The notes under the pieces are model-generated. The model did not search any database and was not told where the DNA came from. It saw only the letters and a program-made list of their open reading frames with translations. Positions 24,740 through 33,453 of a DNA stretch of 64,000 nucleotides are shown here, in pieces. Where the stretch lies: contig BTUU01000013.1 of assembly GCA_045863555.1 (NCBI GenBank), positions 62,001 through 126,000 of the forward strand. Reading direction: 5' to 3'. The position numbers and the translations under genes were made by a program. This DNA comes from JACRLV01 sp045863555 (GTDB lineage: Bacteria; Planctomycetota; Phycisphaerae; UBA1845; Fen-1342). Every line of letters begins with the position of its first letter. The first letter of the stretch is position 1.

Positions 24740-25534
24740 ATGGCGGCGACGCCGGAGAACTCGATTGCACCGGCCGACACGAGCGGCCTCACTTGCCCGC
24801 GGTGCCGGTATGACCTGACGGGCCTGCCGGAACCGCGGTGCCCCGAATGCGGACTGGCTTTCGACTGGGCGGCGGTCCGGGCGGCGGCGCTTCGGCGGCC
24901 GGTGATCGCGTTCGAGCGGCTGCGCGGCTGGCGGCGGGTCGGCGGTTTTGTCGCGACATGGCTGTGCGTGATCCTGCTGCCGATCCGGTTTGCGCGGCAG
25001 GCGTGCCAGTCGGTCTCGACGGGCCGAGGGCTGCTTTTCGGCGGGATCTGCTTTCTCCTGGCGCTGGCCGCGGTGCTGCTGGGCGCTGAGTTCGATGTTT
25101 TTCCCGCGTGGTATGCCGGCGGCGCGGCGTGCATTCTGCTGGAAGCGGTGCTGCTGACGCTGCTCGACTGGCGCAACCTTCGCTCGCCGGGGGCAGCCTT
25201 CCTCTTCTGGCTGGCGATCGGCGGGTACACGTCGGCGATCGTGGTGACGGAAATCGGTGACGGGCCGCCGGCGCTCTACTTTGACGATCTGTGGCGCACA
25301 CTCATGAACGGTCCGCCCGGATTCCTCAGCATGCCCCTCTCGCCTTTCCCGCACTGGCTCCAGATCGCGAGCTGGCTGGCGTCGGTACTGTGCGTGCTGG
25401 CGGTTCGGCTGCGGCGCTCCGGGGCGCCGCCGCTGTCGACGGCGGGGCTGCTCCTGGTCGCGGCGCCGGGACTGATGGCGGTGCACTGCTGTGCGTCGTG
25501 GGTGGGGATGTACGTTTACGATCTGTACAGTTGA
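24740..25534 (+). CDS. Zinc-ribbon membrane protein, unknown function
   Basis: The ATG at 24740 starts a 264-residue product whose N-terminus has the zinc ribbon CPRCRYDLTGLPEPRCPECG (residues 18-37). It is followed by about six hydrophobic segments, for example GFVATWLCVILLPIRF and LLFGGICFLLALAAVLLG. This ribbon is a planctomycete trademark, and the same form is found at 53940-54152 in this window. The ribbon presumably sits in the cytoplasm. The function is unknown. The gene is 49 bases after the porin stop; its 3' end abuts the low-quality region around the N run. Confidence 0.75.
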   Translation: MAATPENSIAPADTSGLTCPRCRYDLTGLPEPRCPECGLAFDWAAVRAAALRRPVIAFERLRGWRRVGGFVATWLCVILLPIRFARQACQSVSTGRGLLFGGICFLLALAAVLLGAEFDVFPAWYAGGAACILLEAVLLTLLDWRNLRSPGAAFLFWLAIGGYTSAIVVTEIGDGPPALYFDDLWRTLMNGPPGFLSMPLSPFPHWLQIASWLASVLCVLAVRLRRSGAPPLSTAGLLLVAAPGLMAVHCCASWVGMYVYDLYS

Positions 25535-25788
25535 GCGCGTGGTTCAATTCCCGCGCCGGTCTGACGGACCGGCTCGCAGAGTACAGCACTGCACAAACGC
25601 CGCGGGCCCGCCCCGGGGGGGGGGGGCCGGCGGGGGGGGGGGGGGGGGAGGGGGGCGTGACCCGCCGGGAACAGCANNNNNNNNNNAATCCCCGCGCCGG
25701 TCTGACGGACGGGCTCGCAGATTACAGCACTCAAAACCCGCCGCGCCCCCCCTGTGTTGCGGGGCCGCGTCAGTGAAGGGGCGCTTCT
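25535..25788. other. Assembly join with near-duplicate flanks
   Basis: Ten N at 25677-25686 are flanked by a near-copy of one segment: CGCGCCGGTCTGACGGAC-type sequence with the CTCGCAGA..TACAGCACT continuation appears just before and just after the gap (about 25548-25600 and 25690-25735). The left flank ends in unusual long G homopolymers. No gene is supported; the open frames across it are artefacts. This looks like two contig ends with the same error-prone sequence joined without merging. Confidence 0.8.
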
Positions 25789-25808
25789 TCGAGCGTCTTC
25801 ACGCTCGA
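25789..25808 (-). terminator. Possible terminator of the PEP-CTERM gene
   Basis: A perfect 8-base stem TCGAGCGT/ACGCTCGA with a 4-base loop (25797-25800) lies 13 bases downstream of the minus-strand stop codon. There is no T-tract after it, so termination is only suggested by position. Confidence 0.4.
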
Positions 25809-25821
25809 TGCACAGATTCGA

Positions 25822-26799
25822 TCAGCGGCGACGCAGCAGTGCGACGCCCGCGAGGCCGAGCAGGGCGATCGACGCCGGCTCGGGGACCGTGATGGTGAAG
25901 AACTGGAGTCCCTCGAAGTTGTTGAGGTTCACGCCGCTGAGCGTGCCCGTGAACCCGCCGTTGCCGTCGCCGCCGAGGTTGCCTTGGCCGCCCGGGAGGC
26001 CGCCGAGGAACTGGTTCGACAGGTAGTTGTGGTCGCCGTTGTTGATCATCGCGGCGATCTTGATGACTTCGCCGTCGGCCGGGCTGCCGAGATCGGCAAG
26101 GGCGATTGAGAATTCCATGCCCGTGGTCACGGCCGCCGCCGCCGCCTGGTCGGCCGGGCCGGTGCCGCCGGTCACGCCGCCGGCGTTGTTGTCATTGATC
26201 GCGAACTGGAGGTTCTGCGTGAGGGCCGAGCCGGACGCGTTCGGGCCGATGTTGCCGGCGAGGATTGTGCCGGTCGAGACGAGGCCGACGGCCGGGTTGC
26301 CGTTGCCGTGGGAACCGGGAACCTGGGCGTTTCCTCCGCCCTGCCGGTTGATGAAGTCGACCTCATACTGGCCGTCGCCGGAACCCCAGCGGGAGAACAG
26401 GTGGTAGTCGGCCGTGAAGCCGGCATCGAAGGTCATGCCGACGAAGTTCTGGCTGATCCAGGTCGAGCCGTTGAAAAAGTCGTACTGCGGCGTGCCGGTG
26501 AGCGTGTTTTCGCCGCCGGCCGTCGAGTCGAAGAAGACGTCGAGCTTGTTGAAATTCGGCTCGTGGTTGCCGGTGAGCATGATGTACAGCCGGCCGTTCT
26601 CGATGCGGGCGTAGGCCGCGTCGAGTTCGCTTCCGCCCAGGTTGCCCGGCGGGTTTGCATCGCCGAACTGCGTCTGGACGGTCTGGACGGCGATCGGCGC
26701 ACCGTATGAGGCGTCGCGCGTTCCGTCGATGACCTGAGCGATCGCGGCGGACGCGGCCGCACCGGAAACCAGGGCGGCGATTGCGAATCTGCGGTTCAC
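25822..26799 (-). CDS. Exported PEP-CTERM protein
   Basis: The start is the GTG at 26799, with GGAGGA eight bases upstream, giving 325 residues. A signal peptide (RRFAIAALVSGAAASAAIAQ) is followed by YGAPIAVQTVQTQFGD and a beta-rich body (RLYIMLTGNHEPNFNKLDVFFDS) seen in many planctomycete secreted proteins, and the protein ends VPEPASIALLGLAGVALLRRR, a PEP-CTERM sorting signal. Export and exosortase-dependent processing are inferred. The body resembles domains found in other PEP-CTERM proteins, but the role is unknown. Confidence 0.88.
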   Translation of the reverse strand: MNRRFAIAALVSGAAASAAIAQVIDGTRDASYGAPIAVQTVQTQFGDANPPGNLGGSELDAAYARIENGRLYIMLTGNHEPNFNKLDVFFDSTAGGENTLTGTPQYDFFNGSTWISQNFVGMTFDAGFTADYHLFSRWGSGDGQYEVDFINRQGGGNAQVPGSHGNGNPAVGLVSTGTILAGNIGPNASGSALTQNLQFAINDNNAGGVTGGTGPADQAAAAAVTTGMEFSIALADLGSPADGEVIKIAAMINNGDHNYLSNQFLGGLPGGQGNLGGDGNGGFTGTLSGVNLNNFEGLQFFTITVPEPASIALLGLAGVALLRRR

Positions 26800-26997
26800 T
26801 TCGTTCTCCTCCGTATAGAGAGATGTTCTCCGTCTGAAACGACTCCCTGATGGTAGCGGTTTCGGGGGTGGCGAAGCAACGGAGGGGAGCGCGCCATTTG
26901 GCGCGAAAGGGGCCGACAAGGTCGGGAATTTGTCGTTCGGGCAGCCAATTTCGCTCAGAATCGCATTATCGGAACCAGTAGGGCCTACGGAGTCTGG

Positions 26998-29169
26998 CTA
27001 TCGCGGGCGGGAGAGGTCGTCGATCTGCTGTTCGATCGTCGGCCGGTTCGGGTGATCGGGCGGCAGGAGGCGGAGCAGTTCGCGGTATGTGGCGAGGGCT
27101 TCGGTCCGGAGTCCGTTCACGACCTGGGCGGCGGCGAGGTTCATGCGGACATCAACGCTGTCGGGCCGGAGCTGAAAGGCGCGGCGGGCGTGGGAGAGGG
27201 AGGCGGGCGGGTCGGTGAGCGACTTGAGCCGTGAGAGGTTCGCGTGTGTCTGCCAGTCGTCAGGAGCGGCGGCGACGACGCGCTCCAGAACCTGGACGGC
27301 CTCCGGTTCTCGAAAGACGGCGACGAGGAGTTCGCCGTAGCTGCGGGCGACGTCGATGTTCGAGGGATCGTGCCGGTAGACGGATTCGAACTCTTTGCAC
27401 GCCTCGGCGGTCGCGCCGCTATCCCGGAGCGCCCGGGCCAGTTCAGCGCGGGCGGCCCAGTCGTCCGGCGCGGCCGCGACCTTTGCCCGGAGGTCGGCCA
27501 GCCGCGTGCTCGGGCCGGCGAGCTCGGCGCGGAGGGCGGCGAGGAAGCGCTGGTTGTACATGTCGTTGGGAATGATGCGCAGCGAGAGTTCGACGTACTG
27601 GATGGCGCGCTGGAGATCGCCACGGAGGGCGAAGGCGTGGGCGCGCTGGGCGAGGGCCTCGGGATAGGCGGGTTCGATCTCCAGGGCGCGGTCGAGGAGG
27701 ACTTCGGCGCGACGAACGAGGTCTTCGCGGGCCGCTGGGTCAGCGGTGGTCATCGCCTCGACGAGCATCATGCGGGCGGCGGATTCGCAGAGCATGAGGC
27801 TGCGGGGGAAATTCGCGACGTCGGTCTCGGTGAGGCGGCGGTCGTCCGTCCAGTCGGTGTTGCGTACCACCGCACCGAGGCCGAGGGCGGCGGCGACGGC
27901 GAGGGCGAGAATCTGGACGAGGCGGGCGCGGTCGGGCAGGCGCGTGACAACCCATTTCCAGCCGCGGTCGAGGCCGAGGGAGAGCGCCAGGATGACGACG
28001 ACGGACGGCCAGTAGAAAAGCCGCTCGGCCATGGAGACGCCGATCAGCAGCACGGTGTTCGAGATGAGGAGGTAACTGGCGGCGAACATCCACGCGAGGA
28101 GGCCGATGCGCCTGCGCCAGAAGAACAGCCCGGCGACGAGCGCGAGCGCCGCGAGCGCGCCGAGCGCGGTGTAGACGTCCGGCGGCGCTTTTGGGTCGAA
28201 GACGGCGTAACCGTAGTCGAAGCTGAATTTCGACGGGGCGAGCATCAGGTGCGTGTACCGGCCGAGGATTGTGAGCGGGAGGATGACCCGTTCCACGCCG
28301 GTCGCGATGGCGACGGGGTTGAAGATCGAATTGGCCGTTCCGGCGCGGATGAAGTGATTCTCCAGGGCGACGTAACGCAGGGGCAGATAGACGGCCACGG
28401 GGATCAGGACGGCGAGGACGATGACCCACGTCGCCTTCCACCCGCCATGCTCCGGGGGGGGACCTCCGGTCGCAGCGGCGCACGAGTCGCGAAGGCGCTG
28501 CCAGAGGACGAGGAGGATCGCGACGGCGGGCGCGCTGATCGCGGTTTCCTTGCAGAGGAGCGCGGCAAACAGGGCGAGCGCCGCGGCGGCGACGCGCCCG
28601 GGGCCGGGCCGCCCGCGAGCCGGCCGGACAGCGAGCAGGGCGAGGAGGATGAAAATCGTCGAGAGCACTTCGGCGCGGCCGACGACGTTTGCGACGGCCT
28701 CGACGTGGATGGGGTGTACGGCGAAGAGAACTCCGGCGATCAGGGCTGCGCGGCTGGACTCGAGTATCCGTTCGGCAATCCGGACGACGAGCCAGCACGC
28801 CAGGGCGTGGAGCAGCACGTTCACCAGGTGGAACGGCAGCGGCACGGGGCCGTGGATCGCGTACTGGACGGCAAACGTGAAGAGTGTGAGCGGCCGATAG
28901 AGGCGGTCGCGGCGCGGATCGGTCATCGAATCGGCGCTGTACTGCGAGTACCACCAGTCGCGCAGCCAGATCTCGCGGAAGTCGGTCCAGTCCCGGACGC
29001 GCGGATTCTGGGCGATGATGACGTTATCGTCGTAGGTGAAGGCGTTCGGGAGCGTGTTCAGGTAAACGAGCGCCCCGATGATCGAGGCGACGAGGCCGGG
29101 CGCGAGCCGCGACGGCGGGCGTGCCGGAGCGGCGGGCGAGGGTTGCGACCTAGCGGCGGGCCGACTCAT
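26998..29169 (-). CDS. TMTC-like GT-C membrane protein with TPR repeats
   Basis: I place the start at ATG 29169, overlapping the end of the TolC-like gene by 20 bases; the longer frame adds only low-complexity residues. The 723-residue product has an N-terminal membrane part with the GT-C-type acidic motif FTYDDNVIIAQNP, WLRDWWY and a FAVHPIHVEAVANVVGRAEVLS helix. These features match the O-mannosyltransferase-like TMTC family. A row of about 11 hydrophobic segments ends near residue 460, and TPR repeats fill the rest (AYPEALAQRAHAFALRGDLQRAI, DPSNIDVARSYGELLVA). The enzyme would use a lipid-linked sugar outside the cytoplasmic membrane; acceptor and sugar are unknown. Confidence 0.82.
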   Translation of the reverse strand: MSRPAARSQPSPAAPARPPSRLAPGLVASIIGALVYLNTLPNAFTYDDNVIIAQNPRVRDWTDFREIWLRDWWYSQYSADSMTDPRRDRLYRPLTLFTFAVQYAIHGPVPLPFHLVNVLLHALACWLVVRIAERILESSRAALIAGVLFAVHPIHVEAVANVVGRAEVLSTIFILLALLAVRPARGRPGPGRVAAAALALFAALLCKETAISAPAVAILLVLWQRLRDSCAAATGGPPPEHGGWKATWVIVLAVLIPVAVYLPLRYVALENHFIRAGTANSIFNPVAIATGVERVILPLTILGRYTHLMLAPSKFSFDYGYAVFDPKAPPDVYTALGALAALALVAGLFFWRRRIGLLAWMFAASYLLISNTVLLIGVSMAERLFYWPSVVVILALSLGLDRGWKWVVTRLPDRARLVQILALAVAAALGLGAVVRNTDWTDDRRLTETDVANFPRSLMLCESAARMMLVEAMTTADPAAREDLVRRAEVLLDRALEIEPAYPEALAQRAHAFALRGDLQRAIQYVELSLRIIPNDMYNQRFLAALRAELAGPSTRLADLRAKVAAAPDDWAARAELARALRDSGATAEACKEFESVYRHDPSNIDVARSYGELLVAVFREPEAVQVLERVVAAAPDDWQTHANLSRLKSLTDPPASLSHARRAFQLRPDSVDVRMNLAAAQVVNGLRTEALATYRELLRLLPPDHPNRPTIEQQIDDLSRPR

Positions 29170-31057
29170 CGTCGACGCGGATGTTGTTGTACCGGAGGAG
29201 CGTGCCCTTCGCCCGTTCGAGGGCGACGATCGCGATGTTGTACTCCGCAACGACGCGGGCCAGCTCGGCTCGCGTGCTCGAGAGGCTCTGGATGCGGCTC
29301 AGCTCGGTTTCGAGGTAGGTCGGGTCGATCTGCTCGCTGCGTGCCTGGAAGGCGCGCAGGCTCTCGTCCGAGGTCTCGACGGCGCGGAGCTGCGTGGGGA
29401 TGTTCTCGTAGCCGAAATTCAGCTCGCGAATCGCGTTGTTGACCTCCTGCACGACCAGGTCGGCCGCCTGCTTGTAGCGGACGATGGCCTGCATCTCGGC
29501 CGAGCGGGCGGCGCGGAGATTCGCCTCCGCGGCGCGGTTGCCGATCGGCCACTCGAAATTGAGCGAGACGCCGTAGTTCTGGTAGCGGGCAGTGGTCATG
29601 TTGTCGAAGCTGGAATCGGCCGAGCCGCGCTGGCCCTGGACCTCATACTGGAAGCCGAGGTCGAGCTTGGGCAGGGTTTCGTTCTTGGCCCGCATGGTCT
29701 GGACGCGCGACTGTTCGATAGCCAGCTTGGTCTGGCGCAGTTCGCTGCGTTCGTCGAGGCTGGTGCGGACTTCGGCGAACTGGTCGACGGCGATCGGGGC
29801 GACCGCGGGCGTCTCGGTCGGGACGATCTCGATGTTGGAAGAGAGGAGCAGCTCGGGATCGTTCAGGAGGTTCTTGAGCTGGTCCTCGAGGTCGCGAACG
29901 GTCTTGACCACCTCGTTGAACCGGACTTCCGCCGAGTACAGGCCGGAAAGCGACTGGTTCAACTGGACGCCGATGGTCTGCCAGTCGCGGGCCCGCAGAT
30001 TCTGGTAGGTCATGTGGTACTGGCCGGTGGACTCGGCGAGCGTGAGCACGACGCGGCGGGCCTGGGAAAGCTGCCAGTACGTGCGCTCGACATCGAGCAG
30101 GCGGTCGCGGACTTCCTGGTAGAAGCGCTCGCGGCTGATCCGCAGGTCGAGCTGTCGGACGGCGATTCCGGCGCGGTTGTAGTCGAGTCCGAAGCCGCGG
30201 AGGAGCGGCTGGGTGAACTGGACCGTGAAGGTCGTTTCGAAAGCGGGGTTGTAGACCGCGTTCTGCTTGGTCGGGAAGCCGACAAAGGTGCGCGACTGCC
30301 CGAGCGAGGTTGAAACGACCATGCCGGTCGGGAGGAGTTTGCGAATGCCGCCGCTGTAGGTGCGGGCGTTGCTCTGGGGCTGGTCGACGTCGATGCTCGA
30401 ACCGGCGCGGTCGGTCTTCTGATAGCCCGCGTCGAGGAAGAAGACGGCGTCGAAGGCGGCCTCCGCCGCGACGAGCTGGGCCACGCTGATGGCGGGGCCG
30501 TAGGCTTCGATCCGGATGCTGTAGTTGTTCGCCAGCGCCCGCTGGATCGCCTCGGCGAGGCTGAGCCGGACCTTATTGGGCCGCTCCAGACGCGTGAGGA
30601 GGCCCTTGGCGTATTCGATGACGCGTTCGTAGTTTCGAACCAGGCGGACGTCGCCCCGGAATGACCGGTCCACCTCGGCCAGTCGCTCCGCGAAGACCGC
30701 GGCGGCCTCGGTCGGGTCGGGGATCTGCCGCAGGACATCCGCGGGCGCGGGCTGCGACATCGCCATCGGCTGCGTGGTCGTCAGCAGGGCGCGGCGCGTA
30801 GTCGGGCGCGTCTCCTGGCCCGCGAGGCGGATTTCCGGCTCGCGCTCGTCCCAGGTGCTGTCGGCCGGGCGGCCCTCTTTTCGTGCGTCGGCGGATTTTT
30901 CGTATTCGAAGAGCATGCGGTCGCGGTAGGCCGCAATCGCGGGGGTCGAGTCCGGTTCAGACTGGCAGCCCAGGGCGAGCGCGCCCGAGGCGATGGCCGC
31001 GCTGCCCAGCAGAATCGTCGTTCGAAAACCCATCCGGGATCGTGCTTGCCGTTTCAC
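29150..31057 (-). CDS. TolC-family outer-membrane channel protein
   Basis: The protein is a TolC-like outer-membrane efflux factor with two long repeated helical hairpins and beta-strand segments: LSLAEAIQRALANNYSIRIEAYGP and, in the second half, TARYQNYGVSLNFEWPIGN and AARSAEMQAIVRYKQAADLVVQEVNNAI. I chose GTG 31057 because it follows a GGGGTGG stretch and gives a basic N-region, with ATG 31033 as the alternative. A signal ending SGALALGC is a weak lipobox and suggests a lipoprotein, as in OprM. A disordered region of about 100 residues precedes the channel domain. No periplasmic adaptor or pump gene is next to it; it is coupled to the TMTC-like gene. Confidence 0.88.
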   Translation of the reverse strand: MKRQARSRMGFRTTILLGSAAIASGALALGCQSEPDSTPAIAAYRDRMLFEYEKSADARKEGRPADSTWDEREPEIRLAGQETRPTTRRALLTTTQPMAMSQPAPADVLRQIPDPTEAAAVFAERLAEVDRSFRGDVRLVRNYERVIEYAKGLLTRLERPNKVRLSLAEAIQRALANNYSIRIEAYGPAISVAQLVAAEAAFDAVFFLDAGYQKTDRAGSSIDVDQPQSNARTYSGGIRKLLPTGMVVSTSLGQSRTFVGFPTKQNAVYNPAFETTFTVQFTQPLLRGFGLDYNRAGIAVRQLDLRISRERFYQEVRDRLLDVERTYWQLSQARRVVLTLAESTGQYHMTYQNLRARDWQTIGVQLNQSLSGLYSAEVRFNEVVKTVRDLEDQLKNLLNDPELLLSSNIEIVPTETPAVAPIAVDQFAEVRTSLDERSELRQTKLAIEQSRVQTMRAKNETLPKLDLGFQYEVQGQRGSADSSFDNMTTARYQNYGVSLNFEWPIGNRAAEANLRAARSAEMQAIVRYKQAADLVVQEVNNAIRELNFGYENIPTQLRAVETSDESLRAFQARSEQIDPTYLETELSRIQSLSSTRAELARVVAEYNIAIVALERAKGTLLRYNNIRVDDESARR

Positions 31058-31212
31058 AGCCACCCCAATCGCCCGCGCGCGAAGGAAAGCGACAGACGCG
31101 CGGATCATAGAAATCGCGCGCAGCACTGTCAAACCTCGGAGAACCGCCGCGCGTCCGCGCCGGCGCGCCGCCTGAGTGAATTCGCCCACCGACGCCGGTG
31201 CTTCGGCGGGGT

Positions 31213-32091
31213 CTACATTTTTCCCGCGTATTTCGCGAGCAGGACGCCGTACTTCCGCGCCGCACCGGGCATGGCCAGCGCGCGGTCGGACCAGATCGCG
31301 AGCGCGAGGGCGTCGTGGGCCGGGCTTTCGGGCAGTCCCTCGGCGGCCAGCCGCTCGATCGTGAGCTTGAGCAGTTCGATCGCGTTGGCGGTCGCCGCCT
31401 TCAGGTGGCCGATGATCTCATCGAGCAGCTTCTGGCGCGTCACGTGCGGGTCGTGCGGCTTCCAGCAGTCGTAGTCGGTGCCGAGTGCGACCAGCGCGTA
31501 GGCGATCTCGGCTTCACGCGCCAGCTTCGCCTCGGGCATCACCGTCATGCCGATGACGTCGCCGCCCCAGGCCCGGTGCATATTCGACTCGGCAACCGTG
31601 CTGAAGGCCGGTCCCTCCATGCAGACGTACGTCCCGCGCGGGTGCACGTGCGTCTTCATGCCGTGCGAAGCCGCGATGAGCACGCGCCGCAGGGCCGGGC
31701 AGAACGGCTCGGCGAATTCCACGTGCACGGCCAGCCCTTCGTCGAAGAACGTCGGCGTGCGGCGAAAGGTCTTGTCGATGACCTGGTCGACGATGACGAG
31801 CTGGCGCGGGTGGATGTCCTCGCGGAGCGAGCCGACCGCGCCGCTGGCCAGGATGTGAGTAACGCCGAGCGACTTGAGCGCGTAGATGTTCGCCCGATAG
31901 GGCACCTGCGACGGATTGAGCAGGTGGCCGCGGCCGTGGCGGGCCAGCGTGGCGATCTTCAGGCCGTGCCATTCGAGGATTCGGATGGGGCCGCTGGGCT
32001 TTCCAAAGGGGGTGTCGACCTCGATTTCGCGCGAGTGCGTCTCGCCGAAGAGGGCCTCGCCGAGGCCGGTGCCGCCGATCAAACCGATCAT
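31213..32091 (-). CDS. mtnP: S-methyl-5'-thioadenosine phosphorylase
   Basis: The 292-residue product starts MIGLIGGTGLGEAL and carries the purine-phosphorylase family's phosphate and ribose sites: LARHGRGHLLNPSQVPYRANIYALKSLG, GAVGSLREDIHPRQLVIVDQVIDKT and MEGPAFSTVAESNMHRAWGGDVIGMT, matching MTAP. It splits methylthioadenosine into adenine and methylthioribose-1-phosphate, the first step of methionine salvage, or it serves as a general nucleoside phosphorylase. The long open frame beyond the start is antisense to the AraC gene. It is divergent from the AraC-family regulator, whose start lies 195 bases away. Confidence 0.92.
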   Translation of the reverse strand: MIGLIGGTGLGEALFGETHSREIEVDTPFGKPSGPIRILEWHGLKIATLARHGRGHLLNPSQVPYRANIYALKSLGVTHILASGAVGSLREDIHPRQLVIVDQVIDKTFRRTPTFFDEGLAVHVEFAEPFCPALRRVLIAASHGMKTHVHPRGTYVCMEGPAFSTVAESNMHRAWGGDVIGMTVMPEAKLAREAEIAYALVALGTDYDCWKPHDPHVTRQKLLDEIIGHLKAATANAIELLKLTIERLAAEGLPESPAHDALALAIWSDRALAMPGAARKYGVLLAKYAGKM

Positions 32092-32286
32092 CTTGCCTGC
32101 TCGCCCGCGGGGTTGGTTTCTCACGCCACAGGCGGAAAACCCGCTCAGACTCCGCTGCGGCCGGGGGCGAAGGTACCGGGATTCTCCTCGGGGGACAACG
32201 CCTTTCCCAACCCGGGGGTCGACGGGCAGCGTATCATTGTGTGCGTCCACGCGGTGTTCGATGCGATCCCGGCCGAGGTCGTGCAG

Positions 32287-33153
32287 ATGTGGAAACAGAT
32301 CTTTTCCAGCGAGCTGGTCCGCATCGGCGACTATCGCTGCCGGGCGCATTGCAGCGGCTGCGGCGGCGAGGAACTCTCCAGTACATCCGACATCGTCTTT
32401 TTGCGGCGCGGCGTCTTCGTCAAGCACGTTCGCGGCCGGGAGATTGTCGCGGACGCGAACAGCACCGTCTTTTTCAACCGCGGCGAGACGTATCGCGTCA
32501 GCCATCCGGTCGACGGCGGCGATGAGTGCACGACCATCACGCTCCGCGAAGATGTGCTCCGGGACGCGATCCGGGTCCGCGATCCGGCCGTCGATGACCG
32601 GCCGGAAGGCCCGTTTCGTGATTTCGAAGCGCCCTGCCCGGCCGCGGCCTACTCTCGACAGCGACGCCTGGTGGAGCACCTGCGCGGTGGTCGGGGGGAT
32701 GTGCTCTGGGTGGAAGAAACGGTGCTGGCGCTGCTCGGCAGCCTTCCCGCGCGCGGCGCGGCGCCGCGGCGGCGTGCGGAAACGCGGCGGGCGCATCGCG
32801 ACACGGTGAACGAGGCGAAGGTTCTGCTGGCGCGGCGGATGCGGAGCGGGATTTCGCTCGATGAGGCGGCCCGCGCCGTGCATTGCTCGCCGTTTCACCT
32901 GGCCCGCGTCTTCCGGAACGAGACGGGTGCGCCGCTGCACGCGTACCTGACGCGGCTGCGGCTGCGGGCGGCGCTGGAGGCCATGCTGGAGCAGCCCGCG
33001 GATCTCACGGCGGTCGCGCTCGACACGGGCTTTTTCGACCAGAGTCACCTCACCAACGCGTTCACGCGCGAATTCGGCCTATCGCCCGGCCGGTTCCGCG
33101 ATGAACTCTCGCATCGCCGTCGGTGCGAAATGAGCAAGAACTTCCAAGTCTGA
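32287..33153 (+). CDS. AraC-family transcriptional regulator
   Basis: ATG at 32287 has GAGG eight bases upstream and gives 288 residues. The N-terminal half is a cupin-like sensor domain (RIGDYRCRAHCSGCGGEE, VFFNRGETYRVSHPVDGGDECT). The C-terminal 100 residues contain the two AraC helix-turn-helix motifs: ISLDEAARAVHCSPFHLARVF and LTAVALDTGFFDQSHLTNAF, ending in TREFGLSPGRFRD. It is probably a one-component regulator of nearby genes. It is divergently transcribed from mtnP, a common configuration for a regulator and its target, but no operator was identified. The ligand is unknown. Confidence 0.9.
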   Translation: MWKQIFSSELVRIGDYRCRAHCSGCGGEELSSTSDIVFLRRGVFVKHVRGREIVADANSTVFFNRGETYRVSHPVDGGDECTTITLREDVLRDAIRVRDPAVDDRPEGPFRDFEAPCPAAAYSRQRRLVEHLRGGRGDVLWVEETVLALLGSLPARGAAPRRRAETRRAHRDTVNEAKVLLARRMRSGISLDEAARAVHCSPFHLARVFRNETGAPLHAYLTRLRLRAALEAMLEQPADLTAVALDTGFFDQSHLTNAFTREFGLSPGRFRDELSHRRRCEMSKNFQV

Positions 33154-33229
33154 GTCGGCCGGGACTGCGATACTCCCTGCAGAACGGTTCCAGCGTGGAA
33201 CCTGCACGGGTCTCGTCAGGAGAACGGTC

Positions 33230-33367
33230 GTGAAGAAGTGCCCCGAGTGCGGCTACGAGGTCAAGCAGGACGGCGTGAAGGTCGAGATCGACGGCAAGAC
33301 AGTCGAGGTCTGCTGCCAGGAGTGCGCCGAGGCGATCCGGCGGAAAGCCAAGAAGCGCTCCAGGTAA
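33230..33367 (+). CDS. Small zinc-ribbon protein (45 residues)
   Basis: A GTG-started mini-protein with AGGAGA seven bases upstream: it begins MKKCPECGYEVKQDGVKVEI and ends with a basic tail (AIRRKAKKRSR). The four cysteines in CPEC and CCQEC form a zinc ribbon or TRASH-like metal-binding fold, connected by a beta-hairpin. Its coding nature is supported by the ribosome site, the paired metal motif and a terminator directly after the stop. The function is unknown; metal sensing or chaperone-like use is possible. It stands alone between the AraC gene and the NTF2-like gene. Confidence 0.75.
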   Translation: MKKCPECGYEVKQDGVKVEIDGKTVEVCCQECAEAIRRKAKKRSR

Positions 33368-33380
33368 TCTGTTGCGGCGG

Positions 33381-33414
33381 GGCGGCGCGGACGGTTGTTC
33401 GCGCCGCCTATTTT
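33381..33414 (+). terminator. Terminator after the small zinc-ribbon gene
   Basis: GGCGGCGCG (33381-33389) pairs perfectly with CGCGCCGCC (33400-33408), followed by TATTTT. It starts 13 bases after the stop codon. Confidence 0.8.
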
Positions 33415-33453
33415 GATCCATCCGGCGAACCACTCACCGAGGGAATTTGATCC

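Noticed and set aside
25491..25892. Open frames crossing the N run
   Set aside because: They translate homopolymers and unknown bases and overlap the end of a real gene; they are assembly artefacts.
27244..29442. 732-codon plus-strand open frame opposite the TMTC-like gene
   Set aside because: Composition (glutamate, glycine and arginine-rich) is what GC-rich coding DNA gives on the opposite strand, and the TMTC-like frame has membrane helices and TPR motifs.
31198..32286. N-terminal extension of the AraC-family frame
   Set aside because: The frame is open for over 1 kb upstream, but it is antisense to mtnP, and the ribosome site and domain start point to ATG 32287.
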